Shown: positions 8,562-16,158, numbered from the stretch's first letter. The stretch is 64,000 nt of DNA from Nonomuraea aurantiaca (GCF_020215705.1 NZ_JAIWNB010000029.1:58632-122631); one strand, 5' to 3'. The notes: a model not told the origin generated them from the sequence alone. Numbers and translations are program-made.

Positions 8562-9089
8562 GTGGCGGTTCACTCGACCAAAGCGATGGCGGCTCGGGCC
8601 GTGGATCTGTGCGTCGCGCTGCTGCACGAGGAGCCGTCGGTGGAGTCGGTCGCGCGGGTGCTGCGCGACCACGGCGAAACCGGCGACCTGGATCTGGGCG
8701 AGGCCGATGTGGCGGCGATGCGGGCCGCGGCGGAGCGGCTGGTCGCCGTCTTCGCCGCCGCCGGCCCCGACGTGGCGGCCGCCCGGCTGAACGATCTTCT
8801 GGCGACGGCCGCGCGGGCGCCCCGCCTGACGAACCACGGGGCCACGACTCCATGGCACCTGCACGTGGACGGCGACGACTACGCGCCGTGGGGGGAGTGG
8901 TTCCTGGCCTCGTCGGCCCTGGCGCTGGCCGTCCTGCTGGCCGATCACCAGCGCGTGCCGGGCGGGCTGTGCGCCTCGGCCACCTGCCGCCGGCCGTACC
9001 TGGACCTGGGGGGCGGCAGCCCGCGGCGCTACTGCAGCACCCGCTGCGCCACCCGCGAACGCGTCGCGGCCCACCGCGGCCGCACCTGA
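8562..9089 (+). CDS. CGNR-type zinc finger (ABATE domain) protein
   Basis: A 175-residue protein starting with GTG. The N-terminal 130 residues resemble the ABATE stress-response domain. The C-terminus carries the four-cysteine finger CASATCRRPYLD...RRYCSTRC. In typical members the last part reads CGNR; here it reads CATRE, so the eponymous motif has drifted while all four cysteines remain. Such proteins are presumed DNA-binding regulators. A TACGCT -10-like box at 8550-8555 ends six bases before the GTG, implying a leaderless transcript. Confidence 0.82.
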   Translation: MAVHSTKAMAARAVDLCVALLHEEPSVESVARVLRDHGETGDLDLGEADVAAMRAAAERLVAVFAAAGPDVAAARLNDLLATAARAPRLTNHGATTPWHLHVDGDDYAPWGEWFLASSALALAVLLADHQRVPGGLCASATCRRPYLDLGGGSPRRYCSTRCATRERVAAHRGRT

Positions 9090-9170
9090 CCGCCCTCAGC
9101 GGGCACTGCCCACGCGGCCGTACCTGACCGCTCTCAGCGGCATTGCCCACGCGGCCCCACCTGACCGACA
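9085..9170. repeat. Short tandem repeat (about 38 bp, 2.3 copies)
   Basis: The units begin at 9085, 9123 and 9160 (partial) with CCTGACCG, and each full unit ends in TGCCCACGCGGCC. The first unit overlaps the stop codon of the CGNR gene. Confidence 0.75.
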
Positions 9171-9250
9171 CGGTAGCAAGCGCCACAAAAGGGCAGCGCG
9201 GTAACAGGCGTGATGGGCGGGGATGCCCGATACTGGACCCGTGGGGATCG

Positions 9251-9303
9251 GCGGCCTGCGTGGCCGCCCCGGTCTGTACGGGCTGCGTGCCGTACAGACC
9301 GGG
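9251..9303. other. Two adjacent perfect hairpins in the gap before the AlkB-like gene
   Basis: The first has a 6-bp stem (GCGGCC/GGCCGC, 9251-9267). The second has a perfect 14-bp stem with an 8-base loop (9268-9303, arms CCCGGTCTGTACGG and its complement). No T-run follows. They may be a transcription terminator for the CGNR gene or a structured RNA. The rest of the 9090-9367 gap shows no gene. Confidence 0.55.
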
Positions 9304-9367
9304 CGGGTGGGACGACGAGCCGTGCGCCCGGCCGTGACGGCCGGGCGCAGCCGGTCTGCGGACCTAA

Positions 9368-9383
9368 TCGAATGAATGTTTGA
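9368..9383. promoter_or_regulatory. LexA/SOS-box-like operator
   Basis: TCGAATGAATGTTTGA matches ten of the twelve fixed positions of the actinobacterial SOS box (TCGAAC, four bases, GTTCGA). It covers the -35 region of the AlkB-like repair gene, where LexA binding would repress. Confidence 0.5.
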
Positions 9384-9405
9384 ACGATCACCTACACTCG
9401 ATGTC

Positions 9406-10020
9406 ATGAAGGCTGTTTTCCAAGCTTCTCTGCTGGAGGCCGACGAGCTCGTCGGCTCGGCGATCCGCCGGACGCGTCTGGAGCGCGGGGCGTGGATCGA
9501 CGTCGGGCCCGGCTGGCTGGCGCAGGCCGACGCGCTGTTCTCCCGGCTGGCCGAGGTGGTGCCGTGGCGGGCCGAACGGCGCCGCATGTACGACAAAGTA
9601 GTCGACGTGCCGCGGCTGCTCGCCTTCTACGACGAGGACGAGCCGCTGCCCGACCCGGCGCTCGACGACGCCCTGCGCGTGCTCAACGAGCGCTACGCCG
9701 AGGAGCTCGGGGAGCCGTTCCGCACGGCCGGGCTCTGTTTCTACCGCGACGGCCGCGACAGCGTGGCCTGGCACGGCGACACCCTGGGCAGGGGTGGCAG
9801 CGAGGACACCATGGTCGCGATCATCTCGGTCGGCGCCCCGCGCCCGCTGCTGCTGCGCCCCCGGGGCGGCGGCGCGTCGATCCGTCACGACCTGGGGCAC
9901 GGCGACCTCATCGTGATGGGCGGCAGTTGCCAGCGCACGTGGGAGCACGCGATCCCCAAGACCTCCCGGCCCACCGGGCCGCGCATCAGCATCCAGTTCA
10001 GGCCGCGCGGCGTCCGCTGA
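9406..10020 (+). CDS. AlkB-like 2-oxoglutarate/Fe(II)-dependent DNA repair dioxygenase
   Basis: A 204-residue enzyme of the AlkB family, which oxidatively removes alkyl groups from damaged bases. The iron ligands are visible as H123-x-D125 (AWHGDT) and H181 (TWEHAIPK), with the 2-oxoglutarate-binding arginine in the final PRISIQFR strand. I choose the ATG at 9406: a TACACT -10 box (9393-9398) ends seven bases before it, and the in-frame ATG at 9376 lies inside the SOS-box-like element. No Shine-Dalgarno sequence is seen, so the transcript is likely leaderless. The upstream box suggests DNA-damage induction. Confidence 0.88.
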   Translation: MKAVFQASLLEADELVGSAIRRTRLERGAWIDVGPGWLAQADALFSRLAEVVPWRAERRRMYDKVVDVPRLLAFYDEDEPLPDPALDDALRVLNERYAEELGEPFRTAGLCFYRDGRDSVAWHGDTLGRGGSEDTMVAIISVGAPRPLLLRPRGGGASIRHDLGHGDLIVMGGSCQRTWEHAIPKTSRPTGPRISIQFRPRGVR

Positions 10021-10148
10021 GAGCGGGGACGGCGCCAGGCGGACTGGCGTCCCCTCAGCTCAGAGCGGTTGATTGCCACTACCACGAGACAGGCCCGGCG
10101 GACGATCGGGACCACCTCGTGGCCTGCGCGGGCGGGGAGCTCGGATGA

Positions 10149-10661
10149 CTACTTCTCCGGCCGCAGCACCGAATACAAGAGCTGGTCGTGCCAGCTCCCG
10201 CCGCGCCACTGGGCCCGGCGGATCACGCCTTCACGTTCGAACCCGGCGTTGGCCAGCGCCCCCTGCTCGGCGAGGTTGGTGACATCGGTGATGGCCTCGA
10301 TCCGTTCGGCCCGGGTGTGGTCGAACAGGTACGTCACCAGCTCGCGGTGCGCCCGGCTGCCGACGCCCTTGCCCCGGTGGCGCGGGAAGATCACGATGGA
10401 CAGCGTCCAGCACCAGGAGGTGTGGGACGGACCCCAGAGCCGCTGGGACCAGCGCATCCATCCGGCCACCTCACCACGGGCGTCAATGGTGAAATAGCCG
10501 CCCTCGGTGCTCAGCAGACCGGTCGCCGCGAACTGCTCGCGCATCACGTGCAGGGTGCGGTGGCCGAACCACTGCAGCTCGCCGGTCCCTTTCGGGCTGC
10601 CCAGATTCTCCTCGAACATATCCAGGTCCGCCTCACGGACCGGGCGCAGGCTCACGTTCAC
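10149..10661 (-). CDS. GNAT-family N-acetyltransferase
   Basis: A 170-residue acetyltransferase. I pick the GTG at 10661 because AGGAAGG lies eight bases upstream; an in-frame start 51 bases further out (10712) lacks a ribosome site. The protein begins with SLRPVREADLDMFEEN, has the acetyl-CoA-binding loop IFPRHRGKGVGSRAHREL at about residues 100-115, and ends ANAGFEREGVIRRA-like, as in RimJ/RimL-type enzymes. It acetylates an amine on a protein N-terminus or small molecule; the substrate is unknown. Confidence 0.88.
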   Translation of the reverse strand: MNVSLRPVREADLDMFEENLGSPKGTGELQWFGHRTLHVMREQFAATGLLSTEGGYFTIDARGEVAGWMRWSQRLWGPSHTSWCWTLSIVIFPRHRGKGVGSRAHRELVTYLFDHTRAERIEAITDVTNLAEQGALANAGFEREGVIRRAQWRGGSWHDQLLYSVLRPEK

Positions 10662-10755
10662 TCGGGTTCCCTTCCTCAGCTCCACAGAGCCGTACAGGAT
10701 AGGGCAGATCACCGCCGAGTGATCACGGAGGGTGGCCTCAAGACAGCAGCGAGCG

Positions 10756-12318
10756 CTAGAAAGTCCTGGATCTCCGGAGCGCGGGAGGCCGCCCGTCGGG
10801 ATCGACCGCCAGGCGGTAGAGCGGCGTGGCGAGCAGCCCGCGCACCCGGGGCAGCTCGGGGTAGGAATGCGGCCGCAGCCGCCCCGGCGGCCGCGGACCC
10901 TTCCGGCCGCCGGCGTGCCAGGCTTCGAGCCGCGCCGCCGCGTCGGCGAAGGCGTCGAACGCGGCCACGGGATCGCACAGCTCGTCGCGATCCGCGCCGT
11001 CCTCGGCCCGGTCCAGGTGCTCGCCCATCAGCGACAGGCGCAGCTCGCGGGCGAACCGCCGGGCGCCGTACGGCTCGCGCGGATCCTCCTGCTCATCGAG
11101 TACGGCACAGCTCAGCTCCGAGTCGTAGCTCCAGGAACGCAGGTTGACGTTGTCGGACCCGACCGAGGCCCACACGTCGTCGACCACGCAGACCTTGGCG
11201 TGCACGTAGACGGGGGTGCCCTCATGGTTCTCCAGGTCGTACAGGGCGACCCGGTCGCCGCCGGCCCGCAGCAGCCGCTTCAGCGCGTGGACCCGGCCGA
11301 TCAGGCTCGCCGGCCCGGCCAGCCAGCCGTCCTGGTCGGGGTGGCGGGGGACCACGATGACCATCCGCAGGCCGGGCTCGCGTTCCAGCGCCTCGGCGAA
11401 CGGCTCGATCACGTCCGTGGACCACAGATACTGATCTTCCAGGTAGACCAGCGAACGGGCCCGGCGGAGCACCTTCTGGTAGGCGTGCGCCACGCTCCGC
11501 TCGCCGTCCGGCGCGAACGGGTAGCTGCTGCGCCGGGCGGGATAGGTGCGCAGGATCTGCACGGTGTGCGTGCCCGCCGGGGGCGGCGGCGGCCCCGGCT
11601 CGGGCAGCGGAGGAACGTCGTCCATCCGGGCGAAGTGGTCGCGCAGCCGCCTGATCGGATCCCTGGTCTCCGGCGCGGGGTCCTCCCACCGCTCGCAGAA
11701 CACCTTCTCCACCTCCGCCACGGCGGGGCCGTGGATGGCGACCTGGACGTCGTGCCACGGCGGCCGCCGGCCGTACTCGCCCGGCATCGGGCACGCCTGC
11801 GGATCGCCGAGGTGGTCGGCGTCGTCACGGCGGCTGTGACACAGGTCGATGCCGCCGAGGAAGGCCACGTCGGCGACCGGGTCGCCGTCATGACGGAGGA
11901 TGACGAACTTCTGGTGGTGCGAGCCGCCCGGCTTGGTCCGCGTGTCGAGGACGGCCTGCCCGCCCGCGGCCTCGATCGCCTCGCCCAGGTGCCGGTTCTC
12001 GGCCGAGCTGAAGCGTAACCGGTCCAGGTGCGAACGCCAGATGAGCCCTCTGACCAGCGCGCCTCGGTGCGCGGCGGCGGCCATCGCGTCGCCCACGGAG
12101 GGCCCGTTCTCGGTGAGCCGCTCGTCGGGATCGCCGCGCCAGTCGGCGAACAGCAGCAGGTCGTCCTTGCGCAGCGCCTCGACGCAGGTCTTCAGCTCGG
12201 CGAAGTAGGTCGCGCCGTGGATCAACGGGCGTACGTCGTTGCCCGAGGACCAGGCGTCGAGCTCGGTCGCCGGATTGCCTCTCTCCTGGTCCGTGAGGAA
12301 CCAGTCCTGGATCCGCAT
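10756..12318 (-). CDS. Phospholipase D-family protein
   Basis: A protein of about 520 residues; an ATG at 12318 follows the amidase stop by ten bases, and another at 12351 would overlap it. Two HKD-type motifs are visible: HHQKFVIL followed by VADVAFLGGIDLC in the N-terminal half, and HAKVCVVDD...SVGSDNVNLRS in the second half. In the first copy the usual aspartate after HxKxxxx is arginine, which may alter activity. Proteins of this layout hydrolyse or transfer phosphatidyl groups. No signal peptide is apparent. It is probably co-transcribed with the upstream amidase gene. Confidence 0.85.
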   Translation of the reverse strand: MRIQDWFLTDQERGNPATELDAWSSGNDVRPLIHGATYFAELKTCVEALRKDDLLLFADWRGDPDERLTENGPSVGDAMAAAAHRGALVRGLIWRSHLDRLRFSSAENRHLGEAIEAAGGQAVLDTRTKPGGSHHQKFVILRHDGDPVADVAFLGGIDLCHSRRDDADHLGDPQACPMPGEYGRRPPWHDVQVAIHGPAVAEVEKVFCERWEDPAPETRDPIRRLRDHFARMDDVPPLPEPGPPPPPAGTHTVQILRTYPARRSSYPFAPDGERSVAHAYQKVLRRARSLVYLEDQYLWSTDVIEPFAEALEREPGLRMVIVVPRHPDQDGWLAGPASLIGRVHALKRLLRAGGDRVALYDLENHEGTPVYVHAKVCVVDDVWASVGSDNVNLRSWSYDSELSCAVLDEQEDPREPYGARRFARELRLSLMGEHLDRAEDGADRDELCDPVAAFDAFADAAARLEAWHAGGRKGPRPPGRLRPHSYPELPRVRGLLATPLYRLAVDPDGRPPALRRSRTF

Positions 12319-12328
12319 TCGCAGTCGG

Positions 12329-13681
12329 CTACCCGGCGGGCGGCGTTCCATGCCTCGCCCGGCCGAGCGCGGCCGTCTCGAACAGCAGGTGCTCCCACCC
12401 CGGACGGCAGACGAGCTGCAGCCCGACCGGCAGGCCGCGCACCGTTCCGGCCGGGACACTCAGTGCGGGAAATCCGACCACGTTCCACATGCTCGTCAGG
12501 GCGAGCAGGGCGGCTCGCACGGCGACGGGCCCGCCGTCCAGCTCGGTCGCGCGCTGCCCGAGAAACGGCGCGGTGAGCGGTACGGTCGGCAGCGCGAGCA
12601 CGTCATGCCGCCCGAACAGCGCGCCGACGCTCTCGGCGAGTCGCGGGCGGGCCCGCATCGCCCGCACGTACCGCCAGCCCGGCATCTCGGCGGCGCCGCG
12701 CACGCGTTCGAGCACCTCGGGGTCGAACAGCTCGGGCGCCTCGGCCAGCCGGTCGGCGTGCACCGCCGCCGTCTCGCTGCTCTGAATGGCGGTGAAGGTC
12801 TCGCGCAGCTCGTCCGCTTCGTGCGCGGGGAACGCGAGCTCCTCCAGCGGGCCGGTGCCCGCCTCCACGGCCCGGCGTACCGTACGGGCCACCTGCGGGT
12901 CGCAGGCGAACACGCCGGTGGGATCGAGCCAGGCGACCCGCCCCGGACGGCCGTCGTCTTTTAGGGCTCCGGCGGGGACGAGGGACCGGTAGGCGATCAG
13001 GCAGTCCCGCTCGTGGCCCGCCAGGAGGCCGACGGTGTCGAAGGTCTGCGCCAGGGGGAAGACGCCATCGACCGGGATCGCCCCGTACGCGGGCTTGAAT
13101 CCGGCGACCCCGCATAACGCCGCCGGAATGCGGACCGAGCCACCGGTATCGGTGCCGAGGGCCAGCGGCACCATGCCCGCCGCCACGGCGACCGCGCTGC
13201 CGCCGCTGGAGCCGCCCGACATGCGCGCGGGCTCCCACGGATTGCGCGACGGGCCGGCGGCGGAGCGATCGCCGGTGGGGCCGTACGCGAACTCGTGGGT
13301 GTTCGTCTTGCCGATGACGACGGCCCCGGCCTGGCGCAGGCGCGCCACACAGGCGGCGTCGGCGACCGCCACGCCGGCGAAGTGCCGCGAGCCCATGCTC
13401 GCGGGCAGCCCGGCGACCATGATGAGGTCCTTCACGCCGACCGGCACGCCGTGCAGCGGACCCCGGTCGGCGCCGCCGGCCAACTCGTCGTCCGCGCGCC
13501 GGGCCGCGGCCCGCGCCCCGGCGGCGTCCACGGTGACGAACGCGTTGAGCAGCGGGTCGAGCTCGGCGATGGCGTCGAGCGCCAGCTGGACGAGCGCCGT
13601 CGAGGTGGTCCGGCCTTCGCGCAGGTCCCGTGCGAGGCCGTCGATCGTACGCCCGGTGAAGGGGCCAGAGGGTGTGGGCAC
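12329..13681 (-). CDS. Amidase (amidase signature family)
   Basis: A 450-residue enzyme with a GTG start at 13681. The Ser-cisSer-Lys triad is complete: K84 in GVPVGVKD, the GGSSGG motif near residues 156-161, and the nucleophile S182 in GTDTGGSVRIP. The family includes hydrolases of amides, carbamoyl groups and glutaminyl-tRNA amidotransferase subunits; the lack of GatB/GatC neighbours argues against the last. It diverges from the PadR gene with a 62-base shared promoter region containing a palindrome, so PadR may control it. Confidence 0.92.
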   Translation of the reverse strand: MPTPSGPFTGRTIDGLARDLREGRTTSTALVQLALDAIAELDPLLNAFVTVDAAGARAAARRADDELAGGADRGPLHGVPVGVKDLIMVAGLPASMGSRHFAGVAVADAACVARLRQAGAVVIGKTNTHEFAYGPTGDRSAAGPSRNPWEPARMSGGSSGGSAVAVAAGMVPLALGTDTGGSVRIPAALCGVAGFKPAYGAIPVDGVFPLAQTFDTVGLLAGHERDCLIAYRSLVPAGALKDDGRPGRVAWLDPTGVFACDPQVARTVRRAVEAGTGPLEELAFPAHEADELRETFTAIQSSETAAVHADRLAEAPELFDPEVLERVRGAAEMPGWRYVRAMRARPRLAESVGALFGRHDVLALPTVPLTAPFLGQRATELDGGPVAVRAALLALTSMWNVVGFPALSVPAGTVRGLPVGLQLVCRPGWEHLLFETAALGRARHGTPPAG

Positions 13682-13715
13682 AGAACCTCACCGTAGAGGT
13701 ATTCCGCGCATGGAT

Positions 13716-13730
13716 CCTTGCTTCGCAAGG
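13716..13730. promoter_or_regulatory. Inverted repeat, likely PadR operator
   Basis: CCTTGC and GCAAGG arms with a TTC centre lie immediately upstream of the -10 box TAGCAT (13731-13736) of the padR-like gene and within the divergent amidase promoter region. This is the position expected for autoregulation. Confidence 0.45.
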
Positions 13731-13743
13731 TAGCATGCACAGC

Positions 13744-14085
13744 ATGGAAAGCCAGACTGGTCTCGCCACGGCGCTTCGCCGCGGAACCCTGGAGTTCTGC
13801 GTGCTGGCCCTGCTCGAAGACGAGGAACGCTACGGCGTGGAGCTGGTCAGCCGGCTCGGCGCCGAGACGGCCCTGACGACCAGCGAAGGAACGCTCTATC
13901 CCCTGCTGTCCCGGCTACGCAGAACCGGCTGGGTGGCCACCACATGGCAGGAGTCACCCACCGGTCCACCCCGGCGCTACTACGGGCTGACCAGTAACGG
14001 CAAGGCGGCACTGGCGCACTTCCGCTCCGAATGGGCCGCCTTCCGCGACGCCGTGGACCACATCGTCGGAACGGAGAATTCATGA
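13744..14085 (+). CDS. PadR-family transcriptional regulator
   Basis: A 113-residue winged-helix protein beginning with ESQTGLATALRRGTLEF. The pattern LEFCVLALLEDEERYGVELVSRL...SEGTLYPLLSRLRRTGWV...RRYYGLTSNGKAAL is diagnostic of PadR. I choose the ATG at 13744, since TAGCAT ends seven bases before it and the mRNA is probably leaderless; in-frame starts upstream cross the promoter. Its stop overlaps the start of the next gene (ATGA), giving translational coupling with a HAAS-type membrane protein, a standard pairing. Confidence 0.92.
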   Translation: MESQTGLATALRRGTLEFCVLALLEDEERYGVELVSRLGAETALTTSEGTLYPLLSRLRRTGWVATTWQESPTGPPRRYYGLTSNGKAALAHFRSEWAAFRDAVDHIVGTENS

Positions 14086-14579
14086 ACCGCTCAACGGATC
14101 CCTTGGACCGGCTCGTCGAGGACTATCTGGCCGAGGTCGCGTACGCGATCGGCGGCCTGCCCGCCGCGCGCCGGGAGGACCTCCTCGCCGACCTGCGCGA
14201 GCACATCACGGTGGCCAGCGCCGAGCTGGACCCACCGACCGAGGCCGGGATCCGCACGATCCTCGACCGGCTCGGCGACCCCGCCGCCATCGCGGAGGAG
14301 GCCCGCCTGGGCGAACCGGCCCCCGCCGCTTCGACCGGCGCCTCCCCGTACGCCTCCCCGCACACCTCTCCACATGCCTCTCCGCATGCCTCTCCTCATG
14401 CCGCGACCACGCTCCGCCCCTCCGCGGTCCGGTCCCGGAGGTCGCCGGGCACGCTCGCGCTGGTGCTGGTGTCCGTACTCGTCGTCATCCTGGTCGTGGC
14501 GGGCGCCTGCGCGGCGACCCTCTTCGCCTTCCGTACGGAGAGCGGAGGGCCTGTGCAGGTCGCCACACCCTCTCGATGA
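14082..14579 (+). CDS. HAAS-domain (PadR-associated) membrane protein
   Basis: A 165-residue protein. The N-terminal helical domain (about residues 5-75: VEDYLAEVAYAIGGLPAAR, then LLADLREHI and ILDRLGDPAAIAEEA) is the HAAS fold encoded next to many PadR regulators. A proline/histidine-rich repeat linker (SPHA units, about residues 87-107) precedes one membrane helix (about 120-145). The linker is encoded by a short tandem repeat (14341-14400) and could vary in length between strains. HAAS proteins are thought to tune PadR-linked signalling; the mechanism is unproven. Confidence 0.75.
   Translation: MNRSTDPLDRLVEDYLAEVAYAIGGLPAARREDLLADLREHITVASAELDPPTEAGIRTILDRLGDPAAIAEEARLGEPAPAASTGASPYASPHTSPHASPHASPHAATTLRPSAVRSRRSPGTLALVLVSVLVVILVVAGACAATLFAFRTESGGPVQVATPSR
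14341..14400 (+). repeat. 12-base coding repeat (SPHA units)
   Basis: About five imperfect copies of a 12-base unit of the form cctctccncatg encode the Ser-Pro-His/Tyr-Ala/Thr repeats in the HAAS protein linker. Confidence 0.65.
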
Positions 14580-14605
14580 CACTGACGCTCGCGATGACAC
14601 CGACG

Positions 14606-14682
14606 TGGGGCGGCCGACGGGACTTGAACCCGCTTTCACCAAGATCACAACTTGGTCCCTCGTTCGCTTCGGGATCGGCCGC
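14606..14682 (-). tRNA. tRNA-His (GTG), atypical D arm
   Basis: Read on the minus strand from 14682, the acceptor stem is GCGGCCG/CGGCCGC and the anticodon stem CCAAG/CTTGG holds a TTGTGAT loop (anticodon GTG). The T arm is GCGGG-TTCAAGT-CCCGT. Discriminator C is followed by an encoded CCA. The D arm is only CCC/GGG with a loop lacking the usual GG pair. It ends two bases from the next tRNA gene. Confidence 0.65.
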
Positions 14683-14684
14683 AG

Positions 14685-14757
14685 TGCCTTCGGCCGGATT
14701 CGAACCGGCGTCCTCCTGCTCCGCAAGCAGGCGCGCTCTCCACTGCGCCACGAAGGC
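14685..14757 (-). tRNA. tRNA-Arg (GCG), unusual anticodon
   Basis: Exactly 73 bases fold into a perfect cloverleaf: acceptor GCCTTCG/CGAAGGC, D stem GCGC/GCGC, anticodon stem CCTGC/GCAGG with loop TTGCGGA, T arm GCCGG-TTCGAAT-CCGGC, discriminator A. The anticodon GCG would read CGC; bacteria normally read CGC with an inosine-modified ACG tRNA. No CCA is encoded. Confidence 0.7.
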
Positions 14758-14761
14758 CCGG

Positions 14762-14834
14762 TAGCGGGTGCGGGAATCGAACCCGCCTGAAGCGGTTTAT
14801 GAAACCGCCGGGCACACCAGCACCCTCACCCGCC
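14762..14834 (-). tRNA. tRNA-Met-type (CAT)
   Basis: A 73-base cloverleaf: acceptor GGCGGGT/ACCCGCT, D stem GGG/CCC, anticodon stem GCGGT/ACCGC with loop TTCATAA, T arm GCGGG-TTCGATT-CCCGC, discriminator A followed by CCG. Position 8 is G rather than T. A CAT anticodon could also denote an Ile tRNA with modified C34. It lies four bases from the Arg gene. Confidence 0.65.
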
Positions 14835-14854
14835 ATCGGGAAATCATTGGGGAA

Positions 14855-14888
14855 ACAAAAACCGCCCAGACCGTGTGGTCCTGGGCGG
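14855..14888 (-). terminator. Rho-independent terminator on the minus strand
   Basis: The CCGCCCAG/CTGGGCGG stem (14862-14888) is followed, on the minus strand, by a TTTTTGTTT run. It would end transcripts coming from the TetR gene, or attenuate read-through into the tRNA genes immediately beyond it. The stretch 14889-15052 shows nothing else. Confidence 0.7.
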
Positions 14889-15052
14889 CGGCTCGCTGAC
14901 TGTGACGTCAGTGACGAAGACCCCAGGGCATACGGCCATGGCGGACCATATGACCGTGGCGCATCGCGTCGCTGCTGAGGTTCTTCATGTCGTGAAGCAT
15001 GCCGGACAGATCATCCTCGGGCAACGCATTTATTCACTGAGCAGCTTGGACC

Positions 15053-15604
15053 TCAGACGCGCAGCAGGCGCAGGCAGAGCCGCTTGAGGGTCTCGCGCAA
15101 CTCGTCGTCGCCCCGGTGGGAGAGGCGGCGGATCGCCGGACCCAGGTCGTTGGCCATGAAGTACGCCGCCTGCTCCTCCGCTGTCGGCTGGTCGCCGAAC
15201 AGCAGGTGGAGGCCGCGTTCGGCCTGAGCGTCGAGTGTGCGCCTGATCCGGTCGTGCCGGCGCAGGCCCGGATCGGTGTGGCTCAGCGGCGCGATCGCGC
15301 GGTTGGCGATGACCTGGTCGACGAACCCGTCGACCAGGTACTCCATCCGGGCCCGCTTGCCGCGGATCGTCTCGGCCGTGTCCAGCATCGCGTCGAACGC
15401 GGCGATGCTGACGTCGAGGAGCGCTTCCAGAATCTCGATCTTGGTGCGGAAGTAGTAGTAGACGTTGGCCTTCGTCACACCCATCGTGTCCGCGATCAGC
15501 TGCAACGACGTCGCGTCGAACCCGTGCTCGACGAACAGCCGCCGAGCGGTGTCGAGGACCGCCTTCCTGGTCTTCTCGGCCTGCTCGGCCCGGGTCGGCG
15601 ACAT
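15053..15604 (-). CDS. TetR-family transcriptional regulator
   Basis: A 183-residue regulator. The N-terminal HTH is textbook: RKAVLDTARRLFVEHGFDA-TSLQLIADTMGVTKANVYYYF. The helical ligand domain follows. The ATG at 15604 is favoured because a TACCAT -10 box on the minus strand ends six bases before it (leaderless), whereas a GTG at 15622 would include the -10. A 32-bp near-perfect palindrome lies 47 bases upstream. The DHA2 exporter at 16202 is the likely target; a decayed integrase now lies between them. Confidence 0.9.
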   Translation of the reverse strand: MSPTRAEQAEKTRKAVLDTARRLFVEHGFDATSLQLIADTMGVTKANVYYYFRTKIEILEALLDVSIAAFDAMLDTAETIRGKRARMEYLVDGFVDQVIANRAIAPLSHTDPGLRRHDRIRRTLDAQAERGLHLLFGDQPTAEEQAAYFMANDLGPAIRRLSHRGDDELRETLKRLCLRLLRV

Positions 15605-15650
15605 GCGGCGATGGTAGCCCACCGGTTGACGGCCGTGCCGCTCTTTGTTG

Positions 15651-15682
15651 CCATTTCATTGGCCGATCGGCTAATGAAATGG
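15651..15682. promoter_or_regulatory. 32-bp near-perfect palindrome, TetR operator candidate
   Basis: Arms CCATTTCATT and AATGAAATGG flank a GCCGATCGGC core, with one mismatched pair out of sixteen. It lies upstream of the TetR start. Its size and symmetry fit a site for one or two TetR dimers. Confidence 0.55.
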
Positions 15683-15779
15683 ATGGCGGGAGGGGAGAGC
15701 AAGGACAGAGACCGTTCTGGGGGCCAGACCAAGTGCGAGAGAAAGGGGCGGTGTCCTGCCCTACCTGAGAAATCGCTGA

Positions 15780-16158
15780 TCAGTGGGTACGGCGGCGGGG
15801 CGCCAGGACCTCGGTGGCCTTGGCGATGGCTTCGGCGCCGGGTTTGATGTAACGCATGGCGGTGCGGGGTTCTTGTGCCGGGTCTTGCCCATGATGAGCT
15901 GCAGCGGGACCCCGGCCTCGCCGAGGTGAGTGGCAGCGCTGTGACGCAGCTGGTGCAGGCCCAGTCCGGCGTACTTCTCCAGCAGGACGCGAGCACGGTC
16001 GTACCCGAGGCGGGCGCGGGCGGTGTGCGGGCAGATGTCGCCGACGGCCGGCGGCCAGGACGGGACGGGACGGCGGCCGGACAGGAACAGCGGGCCATGC
16101 GTACGGGTGCCGCCGTCCGGGAGGCGAAGCAGTCGGGGGAGCAGGTGGGCTTTGTTCC
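15780..16158 (-). pseudogene. Tyrosine recombinase (integrase) remnant, truncated and frameshifted
   Basis: On the minus strand, reading down from about 16158, one frame encodes HLLPRLLRLPDG, then RTHGPLFL, then DICPHTARARLGYDRA and GLHQLRHSAATHLGE, which is the HxxR box of tyrosine recombinases. After QLIMGKTRHKN the frame shifts by one base, and the adjacent frame continues RTAMRYIKPGAEAIAKATEV to a TGA at 15780-15782, supplying the catalytic tyrosine (MRYI). The N-terminal two thirds are missing and stop codons lie upstream. This is a dead remnant of an integrase from a mobile element, lying between the TetR gene and its probable target exporter. Confidence 0.8.

Noticed and set aside
10732..12018. 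Long plus-strand open frame opposite the phospholipase D gene
   Set aside because: It is the complement of a gene with clear HKD motifs; composition (His/Arg/Gly/Gln-rich) is that of an antisense frame in GC-rich DNA.
14606..14834. Plus-strand coding frames across the tRNA cluster
   Set aside because: The region folds into three cloverleaf tRNAs on the minus strand; the apparent peptides are artefacts.
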